Positions 17,111 to 29,660 of a stretch of DNA of 64,000 bases are shown in pieces. The notes under the pieces were generated by a model that was not told where the DNA came from, made no database searches, and saw only the letters and a list, made by a program, of their open reading frames with translations. The DNA is from Haemaphysalis longicornis (taxonomy: Eukaryota > Arthropoda > Arachnida > Ixodida > Ixodidae), in assembly GCA_013339765.2 (NCBI GenBank), contig CM023453.1, positions 35,074,926 to 35,138,925 on the forward strand, read 5' to 3'. Positions within the stretch are counted from its first letter, which is position 1. Every line of letters starts with the position of its first letter. The translations under genes and the position numbers were made by a program.

Positions 17111-17523
17111 TAAGAGCGAGACCGATTCCTCATCCTCCCTATCGTTTCCCGTAAGCGCTGAGTGCATAGGCGGCGTGGCCCAGGCACATAGCCCCATGGT
17201 ATTTCATGCGTGGAGAATGTGGTTGCGCTGCATTTCCCTCCTCGCTTGCCTCCAAGCGCCTCGGAACATCACTCCCGCGACGAAAAGTGCTAGGAAGCGG
17301 GAAGAGCAGTGAGCGAGTGGTAGGGCTGGAACAGCTGGAACACGCACTGGAACAGCCTTGTAAAATCCGGTTAAATTTGGCAAAGCTTAGCAAAAGCAAA
17401 CACAACAAAACTTAGCAACACCGGAAGAAACTAGGTCGACCCCCAGCTCCGCTGTTCTTTTTTTTTTTTTTTGCAACTGAACACGTATTAAAACGGTTTA
17501 GCAACCTACATTAAGCCAAGCAT

Positions 17524-17975
17524 GTTGCAGTCGGTCAACACCCTTTTCGCCACACGACTATAGTATTTTTAATTTTGAAGGTTCAAATTGGTGTTTCACG
17601 TGCCAAAGCTAAATTTGGGGCATGAAGTGCACCGCGTATGGAAACGAGCGATAATTGCGTAGGAGCTATTTTTTTTTGTGTGTTTGAAAATTTCTTGCGA
17701 GTAGAGGAGTATATGAGGGGATGTCTTGTTCTTTGCAGTCATATTATGCATCCAAGCATGGCCTTATTAAATGAACAGCTGAACACCTTTTCCACACCCT
17801 TTCAACACCCTAATAAAAACCAAAGGTGTTGAAGTTGATCAACACCCTTTTTTTTCGCACAAAAAGGGTGTAGAGCTAGGAAAAGGGTGTTGAGATTCAA
17901 GAAAAAGGGTGTAAAGGCCTCCCAACACCCTTTTTCCACTTATGATACACCCTTTTTGGCTAAAAGAATGTAAAA
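17524..17975. repeat. Cluster of CACCCTTTTT motifs in both orientations
   Basis: About seven CACC(C)TTTT units (for example near 17538, 17782, 17793, 17839, 17922 and 17946) and four AAAGGGTGT units (near 17822, 17860, 17880 and 17902) lie in 450 bp. The 17578-17640 segment between them resembles the 3' part of a SINE on the minus strand (GTTTCACGTGCCAAAGC), at low confidence. The alternating orientation suggests a foldback or MITE-like element, but I cannot define termini. Confidence 0.5.
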
Positions 17976-19215
17976 ATGAGTGTGACAGATAATTACTACC
18001 AGCAGATTAAACAGAACGTCTTAATAACACAGATGGACATGTAAAGTTACACAATCTTCTTTAACCTGAACAAAATAAAATTCTGTGGGCAGAATACTCT
18101 GCAGAGAGCACGGCAACATATGAAGCAAGCAGTGTAATAAAGTCCAACTACACTAAAAAAGATGAATAGCATGCTATACGCAACAAAGAAATACGCAATA
18201 GGGTTCTATGTAGGAGAATAAGTGCGAGTTTCTCAGTGAGTGATAGTTCCTCTAGTGCCTGACCTGAACAGATGGAGTGAGCTGTTAAAAAATAGTATAT
18301 AGATCAGCAGAATAGAAGTTGTATGTGCTCTGCAGCCGGAACAGGGGACAGTGCCTGTTACAGGCGCTGAGAGTACGAAAGGGATGACAGTTTGTCGGGG
18401 GATTAAGAGGAACTGTTAGTTGTAGCTCAGAAAGAAGATCCGCACTATTAATTTGTCAATGTATGAGCTTAAAAAGGATTAAGAGGTCAGCTGTATCGCG
18501 CCCATAGAATTTAGATCAGGCAGCACTTCCGAAGGGAAGATATGTCCAAGTTTCACGCCTATGAAACCTTCTGAAACAGCGTAACTGACTTCGGCAAGCT
18601 GGCGGCCTCCTCCCGCAGACGGGGGTTCTCTCACAATGCCGCTAACCGCGGTATGTACGCACTAGAGATATGAGCGGTTGAAAAAAAAAACTAGAAAAGA
18701 AACGTTTTTCTTTTCGTTTTTTTTTCCATCCAGGGTAACGTTGAAGAAAACAAACAGAGCTTCTCCGGGGAAATCTGTTGTGAAATCTATAGGGAGGGAA
18801 ACGCTTTGAGAAACGCTTTCTGAAATCAATGATTTGACGTGAAATCGGGCGCAGATTTTGAGAGCGGAAGCTCTGCCGGAACTTTTGCGATGCAGCATGA
18901 AACAATTTATATTCTTTTCAGTGTAAACGGGAAAATTCATCGGGTACTTCAGTTTTTTAAGTGATTTGAAGGTGAAAGCCAATTTATCCAAGGCTTCTTC
19001 ACTGCTGCATCGTGTTTGCGGGGCCGTCACGTTCACCTGTAATGCGGCACAATAGGTGACCGGTAAAAAGCGCAGAGGCTCATGGCTACGTCGCCTGCTA
19101 CGGCGACTTCCGGTTCGAGAGCTCTCCTGGCCTCCCGTACGTCGGCGACTTTCACACGCGTGCACGCGTTTTTTGTGAAAGTCGCCCCCGGTTGCTCCCG
19201 ATTGCTCCCGCATTT
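17976..19215. other. Stretch without recognisable gene
   Basis: No recognised repeat or coding domain. The 200-codon minus-strand open frame at 18662-19264 begins in sequence next to the LINE relic and carries no motif. Poly(A)/poly(T) runs at 18681-18690 and 18717-18725 inflate it. Confidence 0.45.
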
Positions 19216-20950
19216 TCACGTGCCGTTCCAGACAACGGAGGCATATTCCAACACGGGGCGACACACAGCGGAGTACAGTTTAAGGACGGATGTTGAGCAA
19301 CGGAACTCTCTAGACATCCTACAAACCATGCCCAAGCGCCGGGGAGATCGCTGTTTGATGAATCTAACATAGGGTCTAAAGGTAAGCTGGCTGTCAAAGA
19401 GCACGTCGAGATCAGTTGTAGAAATTCCAGGCAAATGAACATCATGAACAGAGTACTGAAAAAGCAGGCAGTCTGTATACTTACGTGTGTAAGACAACAC
19501 TTTGCGTTTCGCCGGGTTCACTATCATTTCGTTCTCCTTGCACCAATGAGCAAATGCGTCGAGGTCTCTTTGAAAAATCCCACAGTCGCCGAGACACGAA
19601 ACTTCCTTAAAAATCTTGATGTCATGCGCGTAAAGTAAAAATGATGAATACTTCAGTAGCGGCCGAAATATCATTGAAAATAAAGATAACAAAAGAGGGC
19701 CCAGAACAGGCCCCTGCGGCACTCCACTCGAGGCAAAGTAGCGATATGATTACTGACCGTTAATATTTACGTAGCAGGTTCGCCCACGCACATAACTGAT
19801 TAACAGGTTAAGAAATGAGTTATCTATGCTCAGGAGGGGGAGTTTAGTAATTAACAAGTGGTGACTGACGACATCAAAAGCCTTGCTTAGGTAAAGTACA
19901 CAGTGTAGAGCTGCCTTCCACAGTGAACCGCTTCGGACGCTTTCTGCCCAAAAGAAAGATGGTTAGTAGTTGTGGAGCGATCGGACATAAATACGTTCTG
20001 TCCGGAACGTAGTGTGTTTTTAACGCTTGACGACAAAACATCACGCGCAACAGTCTCAAAAAGCTTAGACCCCGCGCACAGAAACGAAATAGGCCGGTAG
20101 TTACTGGCATTAACTTTATCGCCAGTGTCGAAGACCGGGACCACGCATGCTCTCTTCCGGGCTCCTGGAAAAGTAGCAGATTGAATTGAATGATTCAATA
20201 TAGAAATGTGTAGAAAACAGGAGCCCGCCAATTTTTTTAGATATTACGGGTGGAATGCCGTCAGCGCTGCAGAAAAATGACGGTTTGAGGCTCTTGAGGG
20301 CTTTGCGAACGTAATCCTCAGTAATTGTGGGAACGCAGAAATTAGACGACGCCGAAGTTTAGTTGGACAAAAGGCCCACATGCCACTTTAGTAATGCAGA
20401 GCTGAATTGTTCTGCAAATGCATTCGCAACCTCTTCGCTCTGGTTTACATCGTCGTCTAAAAGATGCGCTGTTTCTGTCGTCTTGCCGGCAGTTTGGGAG
20501 CGAACGTACTGCCAGAAACTTTTCCGGTCACGCGTAGCACTGACTTTTACCCTGGCTATGTGGTTGGACCGATTACGAGCCTACACAGCTATTTACAGAC
20601 GGTTCTGTAATTCCTAAACTTCTATCTCGAAGCTTGAGATTGTGCGCCGCGAGTTTGTGGGCCGGTGAACGCGGGCTTTACGTTTTAGAGGCTTTCGCAC
20701 TTCTGTAGTCAGGAAATTTTGATTTCTTGCCGGACTTTTTCGGTATGAGTATGCGCATTCCTTGCGGAGTAATTAAAGAAAATTTATGTAGACTTGTTCA
20801 TCAATGGAGGGAAGTTTTACCAGGAGAGGCCAGCAAATGTTGCACAGATTTGTAAAAGAAGGGAATGTGTTCTCCAGCAAAGTTGTACGTAGGAGGGCCA
20901 GAATGGTCGTAACCTCTTTCAGAACCTCCCAGAAGGCCCCACTGGCCGCT
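19216..20950 (-). mobile_element. Jockey/CR1-like LINE reverse transcriptase relic
   Basis: Minus-strand blocks follow the order of a non-LTR reverse transcriptase. They are a linker (RKSFWQYVRSQTAGKTTETA, ~20.5 kb), ITEDYVRKALKSLKPSFF and ADGIPPVISKKIGG (~20.3-20.23 kb), VVPVFDTGDKVNASNYRPIS (~20.1 kb), LSKAFDVVSHHLL (~19.87 kb), PQGPVLGPLLL (~19.7 kb), YAHDIKIFKE (~19.63 kb) and KLYSAVCRPVLEYASVVWN (~19.25 kb). The catalytic YADD box reads YAHD, and frameshifts and stops separate the blocks. The endonuclease is not recognisable, and the 3' end is lost after VVWNGT. Choosing Jockey over CR1 needs a tree. Certainly non-functional. Confidence 0.85.
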
Positions 20951-21039
20951 CACATCCGCCATCCAAGGGATTACGTTTGCTTGGTATCCGCGTGCAAGCA
21001 AATTAAGATGTCTTCCGTGGCCTTTCTGTAGCTTATTAG
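20951..21039. other. Boundary sequence upstream of the LINE relic
   Basis: Sequence at the presumed 5' truncation of the minus-strand LINE. No defined junction or target duplication was found. Confidence 0.3.
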
Positions 21040-21835
21040 TATTTCCCGATGCGAACGAGAGGAGCTTGCGTGAACGGCTGCGGATCATCACAGTTTGAGC
21101 CACGTCGCGTGCTTTCTGCCAGAGACCACCATTGGGCAACCTTGCCCGAGCCTATAAATGCATTCTCCGCGTGGTCGTGCGACTGCTTATTAACCGAAGC
21201 GAACAATACCGCATACAATTTTCCCGATGGTCGAGCCGCCGCGCGCTTTGCCTGGCCGCAGTAGCGACGAACGGCTGCAGGATCTGCGCAAGCGTGCGCA
21301 GCGACGATGACGTCACCTGGCAATGACAAGCAGCTGCGCGTTGTTCCCATCGCCCTGTCAGCCGCGTCCCGTTGCGCCATCGTGTCTCGTTCCTTCTTGT
21401 TTGATTATTCACTTCCCGCATTCACCTCGCGGCCCCGTCTTTTCAAACGCGCGCGCGGATTTGTAGATTCGAAGACAAGAAGACGAGATGAAAGGAGTCA
21501 GGAAAGTGCGGTTGATAGCGAGAGAAATACAAGGCAAAAAACGGAAGAGATGGATAGGAGGAGAAAGGGGGCTTTCGGGGGTTTAGTACGCAGCTCAGCG
21601 CGTCTGCAGCCGTCGAGGCCGAGGCCGGCGCCGTTTCCCTTTCAATATGCGCTGGACCGCCGCCGGTGACATCCGCCCGTGAGCTTGATGGGCGCCTGGA
21701 GATGAGCGGGAAAGTGTGTTGCCGCCATTATATAGCTGGGAGTGGACGGTATTCGCTTGCCCCCGCCCGAGGCAGAGCCACGGCCTTACGCGGCTGTAGT
21801 CGGAAGGTTGAGACGTCGCAGTTAGAAAAAAAAAA
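21040..21835. other. GC- and CpG-rich island
   Basis: Rich in CpG compared with flanking AT-rich DNA, especially 21230-21800, and ends at a poly(A)/poly(G) junction (21825-21850). A TATATAG motif lies near 21731. Open frames on both strands overlap freely and have no recognisable domains. It could be a promoter or 5' UTR island, but no splice-linked coding exon is identifiable. Confidence 0.35.
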
Positions 21836-21851
21836 AGGGGGGGGGGGGGGT

Positions 21852-23099
21852 TAGTGTGTACGTAAAGTATTTCAGAAATGAAAATATGTACCTAATGCAT
21901 GCAATGCTGAGCGAGGATTATATAATGCAGCAATTCGTGCTAAAAATCACTTAAAGGAAAGAAGCGATGCGGGCGATGGTAATGCCACGTAGAAAGTTAT
22001 GCTGACCCTAAAGTAAACCTCGGCTTTGTCTAACACACCGTTGGGAATGCGTGGAGATAAACCAGCGGTAAAATTGTTGATAGAACTTTGCTAGTTTTGA
22101 GATCTTCCAAGTGAAATTGTGGGGATGAAAGCTACGCAGACGGGTGAATGATTTTTAGGTTGATGCCTTGGACAGGAAACTTGTTCGTTTGATGTTCTGT
22201 GCGGAAAACGCCCTTTTAATACATTCCAACGTACGAGCAAGTGACACCATAGAGTTTCGCACTGGCGTACGCACGAGGGGGAGGGGGGTGGAACGAAAGG
22301 CGAAGGTAACTGTGCCTGACAACAAATAACGACTACTGATAATTGTTTTTGTGTGGATAAGCTGCGCACCAACCACATGCAGCTTCGATTTATGTTCTCA
22401 CCACGAAGGTCAGCCATTTTGCAGTCTCAGTTGGGGAAAAAAATGAACAAAACAATCAGAAAGTTATATGAAGCTCGATGTCATATCGATATCTTTGTAT
22501 TTTTTTAGTTATGCAAATTCCTGTTTTTACTTTTTATTTTCTCTTGTTTTGTTTACTTTTCCGCGTTTTATGTTTTCCCTTTCCTTTTTTTGCTCCCTCT
22601 CCACCGAAATTATATCCTGCGTATGCCACTGGAGTTTCTAATAACGCCCTTCGAAAGGAACTCCATGATGGGTTCTGCTGCGTTTTTGTATGCTGGGCGA
22701 TGATGTTGCACTAGTCCTGTTTCGGCCGGCACCCGAGGCCGCTGGTGTGGGTCAGTTTGTGACACAGAATGGAAAGAAAGAGTGTACAACAACCATCCAA
22801 AGGAATAAAGTGATCCCCGTGATTTTACAGATGATCAACAGGACCCGCAATTAAACTTTCGGCTGCAAAAGTCGGCATCTTGGCGGTAACTCGATTACGT
22901 TCGAGGCAGCACGCTATCGCCTCTGCTTGACCTTACTGCTCACTCATTTTGCGTGCGTAACGCCCTTCTCGAACGATTTCTATCTGGGTGTTTTCTGACG
23001 GCGGAGAACGATACGCCAGCTCGCCAAGCGCAGAACCGAAAAAAGAAAGCGGAAGAGAAGGAGTTAATAGAGGCAAATAAGTACGGCTACACGATCTCG
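21852..23099. other. Stretch without recognisable gene
   Basis: AT-rich DNA with no recognised element. Frames are short and show no motif. Confidence 0.45.
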
Positions 23100-23640
23100 T
23101 GTAAGCCCTCTCCTCGAAGGGAGTGGAGAGAAAAAAAGGGCGAGGAGGGCCCCGCGTAGAGGAAGGGTCAAGGGAAGAATGAGAGCGAAAGCGAAACCCA
23201 GCGCGCAGGGCGGAACAGCGTCGTCTGCTCTCGCCGCCTGCGCCGTTCTGTCGTCTGCTGCTCCGACACTACTTCGGCCGCTCGCCGGTGGCTGGCCGGT
23301 TGCTCCCGCAGCTTTTTCGCGCGTGGTTTCGGCGCTGCCAACGGAAACTTGAACGTCACCACACTTTGGGCCGCGCTTGCTCCGAAGCTGCGCGCTGTGG
23401 TGGAAGGTGTTGACGGAAGAATAGTGGGCGCTCTGATAAAGCTCAAACCGGCGCCAGCATTCGCAACGCAACTCGCCCAGCGCGCGTGTCCAGTGGTGCC
23501 GTGACTGCAACGGACCGAAACCGGTGAGAGTGGTTCCTCGACATGGTGCGCCTGCCTTCCTTTTGACGGGTGAGTACTCTGCGAAGTTTTTCATCTCTTC
23601 TCTTTGAGGGAGGAAAATGAAAACGAAAGTTACTTCCCGC
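23100..23640 (+). promoter_or_regulatory. GC-rich island ending at a splice-donor-like site
   Basis: CpG-rich sequence ends near a strong donor consensus, CGG|GTGAGT (GT at 23570). After it the composition becomes AT-rich, like an intron. An ATG at 23543 is followed by only six more codons before a stop, so an exon here would be 5' UTR or carry only a very short frame. A non-coding first exon is one reading, and chance in GC-rich DNA is the other. Confidence 0.3.
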
Positions 23641-26420
23641 TTTTCACGCACGGCACGGTTTTTGAGCCGCGGCGTTATTGAAACGAAATAGGTGTCGCAT
23701 GTTGTTGCGGGCGATGAAAGCAGACTGGCGCTTTTAGTTCGGACCAGCGGCTGCTCCTTAAGCGTCCGTTGCCTTTGAGGTTATTATATTCGTATTTTAT
23801 GTGGGATTAGTTTCAAGCACATTGCAGAAGCTTATGCGGCGGGTCCTGCCATGGGGGATAGACCTAAAATACAAATGGGGACACACGTGGCTGTTGTTTA
23901 GCCCAGAAAATAGCAACACGATGCTTAAACGGGGAAGCTTGCGTATGGAGCAGATTATAGTTGCACGCAAACAAATTTACGCCTCAACCGGTTTTAACGA
24001 TTGATCTCAAATCTTAAGACCTTCCCTCCATGAGTATTTAAACAAGGAGTGCCCAAATTTTTTGATGCAATGTTACAAGTCGCAGAAAATATACTTTTTG
24101 TTTCTACGAGCACAACAATTTGTCGTTATTTCAGCGTAGGCATAGAAAACATATACCGAGAGCGTTCTTTAGCGTAGGGTAATTACGCGTATGTGTCAAA
24201 GTGAAGTTTTTGTACCTATTTGTCTTGTAGGTTACATTCAGACGCCCATGGCATCATGTGCTATTTGTTCTGATGCGAAAAACAGTAAAGAACATCGTTT
24301 TGCCGATATTTTTTATTTTCGTTGCAATGTTAGACGGGCTGGTTGCGTACACTTTAGGTACAGTTATCTTGAAATAGTAGCTCAAACCAAGTATTGGAGC
24401 CTTATATAATAATAAAATAGCGGAACAAACCCCGAAGAACTCGGTAAATTAGAATATTAAATTAGTGGTTTTAGAGGGGCTTTGTAATTGTGAAACAAAT
24501 GTTTCCGAAATTCGAAACTTTCCAGAAATGAAAAATGTTGCTTTCCGACGTCTTGTTTTATCGTGGGCCGCGAGCACTATTAATTACATATAAATTGCAG
24601 CTATTAAAGTACTTAAAACGCGCAGAACTACGGCCAACGTTCAATCGTTCTCAAATAATAATAAAAAAGAAACACTCTTTTTTTTTCTTTACCCGCAGTC
24701 GACATCTCACTCGGAGTAGAGTAAAAGAAGACAATAAAAAAACTATCCACCCGCAATCAAAAAAAAAATGGGATTGATTGGCTATCTGGTAAACCAAGGA
24801 GACAAAGGCAAAGGAGCGCAGGGCAGATGGCTACGTCCTGCGTGACAACTGTTCCTTAGTTATATTGCCTTAGACTCCTTCGGGCGACAATATTTTATTG
24901 AGATATTAATTGGGCTTTTAGCAAGGGCACATTTTGACGTTAAGAAAAGAAAACAAAACGAAACGAGAAAACGGAACAAGAAATATCACTTTTTATTTTT
25001 TTTTGCTCCAGTCGACCTTACAGCTCAAATTTACAGTAAGTTACTTGTCGTCTTGTTATGTGGGATACAACGTTGCAGGGTTGAAGTTATGAGTAGTCCC
25101 GGTTTTACGCTTTCCGACAATTTATATTTAAAACGGGGGCCTAACGCAATCTTCTGACCATTTCTGGATTTCCACATTCTATTCAAAATTATCCAAGTTT
25201 CATTGGATAGGACCGATGGTTGGCTGAAAACTCTTTCCTTCTTTTTTTTTTTTTTTTTTTTTGGGGGGGGGGGGGTATCTGTGTGTATACGGCGCCGACA
25301 GTATTTGAAATGGAAGGAAGAAAGACACAAAACAAACATAAACCACAAGAAAACCCTTCGAAACACTGCCCACGCGGCCATCAGCGTAACAGTCTAGAGA
25401 AAAAAAGCTATATATATATATAAAAATTGTATATATGAAGGCGAAAAATCCTCATCGTCCTATTTAATCGCGACGGCGAAACTTGTTTCATTCTGATACG
25501 AGCATCCATTAATGTTTCACCTGTGTCTTAACAGGGGCAGAAGCAGGTGACAGGGTAAATCTTTCCCTGAAAAGAAAATGTGACACAACTGACAGACTCT
25601 AAACTATACTTGTCAAGGCGTATATCTAGGGCAGCGGCATAATTGTCTTTCTTCCTTTTTATTGTCCAACAAATGCCGCAGGTGGTACCGTAGGAGGAGG
25701 GTATTACACCGCTCTGAAAGTGAATCTCGAAAGCATTTCCTTCTGACAGGCAGCTCGTTCTGCAGACACTTGTTATATGAATCAGGTCGTATTTCTGAAA
25801 CGCTAACCACCAGCTACTGTTGGCTTTTAAATATTCCCTCGTTGGAAGTGTCGTTGTCCTTGCTTGTTTTTTTTACCGAGATTTAGAGATCTGTAAAAAT
25901 GAAAACTGGCGTACACAGTTTACGACTTGGCGACATGACAACACATTAATCGTTATGTTTTAGTACCTTACAGCCAGGTATGGGACTTTATCGAAATATG
26001 AGTTTAGTTTGTCATCGGACATAAGAAATGTTGTCAATCTTAGGTAATTGCTCAATAACGGCGTACACAAAAACAGGAAAGGAAACGTTGGAATGAGGTA
26101 GCGAGGGCAAAGTGATAAAAGAATATCTCAAGAAAATAAATCGCAAGGGAAAAAGAAAAACAACGTCGTAATATAAATGGGCGACTGCGCCATCCACAAG
26201 AAAAAAAATGTGAATAAAAAAGCAAGTGCGAGACATTTCAGAACAACAGCAATAATGAGTATTAATAACGCTACTTTAAATTAGCCCCTAATAAAGCGTT
26301 TAAAACGGGAACTAACCAATGTCTTAACGCATCCTTTGAAAGAGCCCACGTAATCTATACACATAAAAGGCTGGAGTACGCAAAAAGAGCATCTGTCCTC
26401 TCGTAAGGAGGAAATTAAGG
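23641..26420. other. Stretch without recognisable gene
   Basis: AT-rich DNA. It includes a poly(T)-poly(G) junction at about 25242-25276 and a (TA)n run at about 25409-25421. No coding motif or recognised repeat body. Confidence 0.45.
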
Positions 26421-26661
26421 ATTGATTGATTGATTGTTGGGTTTAACGCGCCGACGCAACGCAGGCGATGAGGCGCGCCGTAGTGGAGGGCTCCGGATTA
26501 ATTTTGACCACCTGGGGATTTTTAACGTGCTCCTAAATCTTGTTCACACGGGCGTTTTTGCTTTTTGCCTCCATCAAAAAAGCGGCCGCTGCGGCCGGGA
26601 GTCGAACCCGCGACCTCGTGCTCAGCAGCGCAACGCCTTAGCCACTAAGCCACCGCGGCAG
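26421..26661 (-). mobile_element. tRNA-derived SINE, near full length
   Basis: On the minus strand the element begins TGCCGCGGTGGCTTAGTGGC, containing an RNA polymerase III A box (TGGCTTAGTGGC). A B box GGTTCGACTCC lies at 26598-26608 as its complement. The body carries GGAGCCCTCCACTACGGCGC and GCGTCGGCGCGTTAAACCC, and the tail is (CAAT)n (26421-26436). The structure and length (~240 bp) match the other SINE copies in this window, so this is the reference copy for the family. It needs LINE machinery in trans. No clear target duplication. Confidence 0.85.
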
Positions 26662-26949
26662 GTGCGACACGGTCGTACACGGCTACTCTGCCGTAGCGGT
26701 CCGTTGTCGGGCTACACCCGACTTGGGTGTTCAAGGGTAAATTTCGCGGTTTGTCTCTCTTTTTTTCTCACAATTGGGAAATGGCCTGGCTGTTCCGGTC
26801 CGGGCTTTTACCCATTTTCCGAGCCGGAACGGCTGGAAAGTGGGTAAAAGGTCCGTTCCGGGAAGGAGGTTTGACTATCGATTGGACTTTTTGGCGCACT
26901 TTTAGCTTTCGCGCTTTTCTCAACTTTCGTCAGGAAGGGATGGCAAACT
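26662..26949. other. Short stretch without recognisable gene
   Basis: Sequence between the SINE and the RNase H-like relic. A near-palindromic pair, CTTTTACCCATTTTCC / GGAAAGTGGGTAAAAG, lies around 26807-26850. Confidence 0.35.
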
Positions 26950-28000
26950 TTTCATTCATGAGACTTATAGCATTTGCATCGCCTCCGCTTTGCTTCTGGA
27001 GAAGCTAAGTCGACGACAAACTCTCGCACACTCTGTGCGCTTATCTCTGCTGACCGTTCAAGGGCGGCAGGGTACCTATAGGCACCCAGATACCGATTCC
27101 CAAGAGCACACATGGAGTGGAGGGGGGACAAAACGCCCTCTTCAAGCAGCTGACTATGAATCGGCACATTCCTGTCCCAATAATTAAATTCTTAATTCGT
27201 GTTACGCTACTCTTCTGTCTGTTGGTCCCTGCGTCACAGTCTGGTAAACTGAATGTAAGAACTCTCAAGCACACGGAACTCCTCTGGCGCCAGTCCGGCC
27301 CTGTATGCAGCTGTATACGCCCCCACGGCCTTGAGGTGACGGGCGGCAATGCTTGCCAACGGCTCACTACAGGAGGCGTCGATATGCACGCGGATCGTCA
27401 GCCTCAGTCTTCGACTCTCCCTGGATCCGTTTAAGCCTGGAGTGTTTTTGGCGCTATCGTACGTAGCGAAGCCTTTTTCTGAGCCGCCTATGAGTTTTAA
27501 CGGCTAAGAACGGCGATGAATTTCAGCACTGTGACAGCCTCGTTTATAGAGTACTCATTTGACAGTGCGAACTGTTTATAGGACGGGGCAGAGGGCAGTG
27601 CACAGAGAAGGCCATGACAAGCGCCTGCCTCTGTCGCTGCGTGTCTCCAAGAATGCCGAGTCTGTGTCTCCGAGAACGCACCAACTAGCTTGCACCGAAG
27701 TGTTTCTAGCCGGGTCACCCGTAACCCCGGAAGAAATACTGCTATAACCAACCGGGCCCAAGGAACACGCCCGGCTTATTGCACTAACCGGCCCTGTCCA
27801 CATCTCGCCAAGCGCACATAAGGTTAAGCCCATGCTCGTGGTTCATGGCGACTGCATGCGGAGGAATCACGCCGTACGTATGAGGTTTTCGCCCGCGTTT
27901 ACAAAGTCCTATAGGTAGGGTTAATGAACCTTCCTTTGGGGGCATATAATACCTCAGTCGTCTCTTCGGCAGGTAATCCTTCGACTTGGCCTTTTTTTTT
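26950..28000 (-). pseudogene. Degraded LINE segment with RNase H-like relic
   Basis: On the minus strand, about 27740-27500 reads SGVTGDPARNTSVQASWCVL, then ATEAGACHGLLCALPSAPS, then FALSNEYSINEAVTVLKFI, in one frame with a small shift. The order resembles an RNase H domain of an I/R1-type LINE: a DGS-like first strand, an AEL-like helix, then a D-S strand. The acidic residues are mostly lost. The flanking 26950-27450 sequence has weak frames that I cannot place. Moderate to low confidence; a profile search would settle it. Confidence 0.35.
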
Positions 28001-29620
28001 TCTGTACGCGGGAAATTTCCCAGTATGTACTGAAGACGTATACTGCTGTATAGCATTTCTTTGTTCCTTTCCTTCTCCTTTTTCTCCTCTCGCTCCCGTC
28101 TGCCGTACTCGTCCTCTTGATCCTTTCCATCATCCTTCTACTCCTCCTCCCAATTCCCCTGGTTCACGTGACCGACTGGTTGGATGGGTCACTGTAGTGA
28201 GTACCCGGTCGGTTCACTGGTAATTTCACCCACTTATAGGTCACCGATGGCTGGGTACTGGAGTTGTCACCAATGAATTTCGGGTGACCCACGGGACGCT
28301 CACTGATTGGTCATCACTGGCTAGTAGGTCAGCCATGACTCACCAATGCCGCTAGCGAGTAGGCTCAACAGAAATTTACTGGCTGCATCTGGCAACAGAC
28401 GGACAGATAGGCGGGCGGGCGAACGGACGGACCTAGCCCAATAAAGACTATAGCTAGTGTCACTAGATAAAGTTTCAGAGTATCGGCACTCTCTTCTATA
28501 GTTCTGTGCCGCCGCCATGATCATTGGTCAGTTCGCATCGCGTGTCATTTGTTGAAAATAAGGCGGTTCATGAGTGCCACCAATTGTTTTTTATGCGTTT
28601 TAGTCGTTCAACTGTTGTAGACGTAGCTTGTCCACCCTGCTCTGCGGCTGTGCGCGACTGACGATGTTCCAAACGCGAATCAAAGATAACGCGTGTAGCG
28701 ACATTTCAGCAGCAAAAGTGTGTCCGAAGATGCCGTTTTGCTGCGTCTTCTGCAGTGTGGTTTACAAATGACCTCGTCAAAGTTAGCGGTGAGGCCGCAA
28801 AAGCGGCAATCTGGCAACACTGATAAACACCAAAGCGGCCGCCGTTGCTCCTTTGTGTGCAACGGTTGCGGTTACGGTGTGCAGTTAAGGTCGGTGCTGA
28901 TACTCTGTATCTTACCTAGTGACACCAACTATTCGCCCCGAGCGCGAACACAGTCGGCCCCTGGCGGCGGCGGGACGAACCGCTCCTAGTGTGGATGGCG
29001 CTCTCGCGTCGTCTGCTTTTTCACGTTGCGTGCGGCGCAAGACGCGTGCTGCACACGACAAAACAACCAATATTGTGCTAGTTTGGCAGTAAGCAATGAC
29101 ATAGTTACCCTCTGCTTGCGCATTTCCTCTAGAAACGCAATAATCAGCGGCCGTTGCGGGTTAATGCGCTGGTTTAATTACACGAAACATCTTCGCCGTG
29201 GTCACCGCTTGAGTTTCAAACGGGTTATAAACATTGCTTCCACACATTGCACTTTTATTATTGTTGAGTGCAGTCGTCTGCCGTTTCGGGAACGTCGAAG
29301 GGTGCTTTTTGAAGGTGGCGTGGTGATTATTTAAAGGATAAAAGTTTAGTACGCGAAACGGGTAAGAAGCGACAAGACCTGTTCTTACGCGCGCAAATCC
29401 AACACCCTTGTAAAATTGCGCTGTGTGCCTTATAGAAAGGAAGAAACCAACAAACATTACACTGCACACGACCCGTGCGCTATCGCCCATACATTACCGG
29501 ACACGTATTTTACACCCGCAAGCGCCTGTGTGATCGTGTCCTTCCCGTACCTTTTCTAAAATAAATACCATTTTTAAATACCAATATACCAATAAATACA
29601 AATAAATACCAATAAATACT
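28001..29620. other. Stretch without recognisable gene, with degenerate GGTCACTGG repeats
   Basis: Between about 28168 and 28355, related motifs recur irregularly (GTCACTG, GGTCACCGATGG, GTCACCAATG, TCACTGATTGGTCATCACTGG). This looks like an old, degraded tandem repeat. The remainder shows no recognised feature. Confidence 0.4.
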
Positions 29621-29660
29621 GAGGAGGAGGAATAAACGTTTATTCAACTTTATTGAGTTG
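29621..29660 (-). repeat. AATAAA-microsatellite junction of a minus-strand retroelement
   Basis: GAGGAGGAGG (29621-29630) followed by AATAAACGTTTATTC. Read on the minus strand this is an AATAAA signal followed by a CCTCCTC tail, like other 3' ends in the window. No coding body recognised. Confidence 0.3.

Noticed and set aside
18662..19264. 200-codon minus-strand frame as a possible extra LINE domain
   Set aside because: It overlaps the end of the reverse transcriptase relic by only ~50 bp in a different frame and carries no LINE motif.
23064..23651. 195-codon minus-strand frame
   Set aside because: Lies in a CpG-rich island where stops are rare; no conserved motif, and the plus strand looks equally open.
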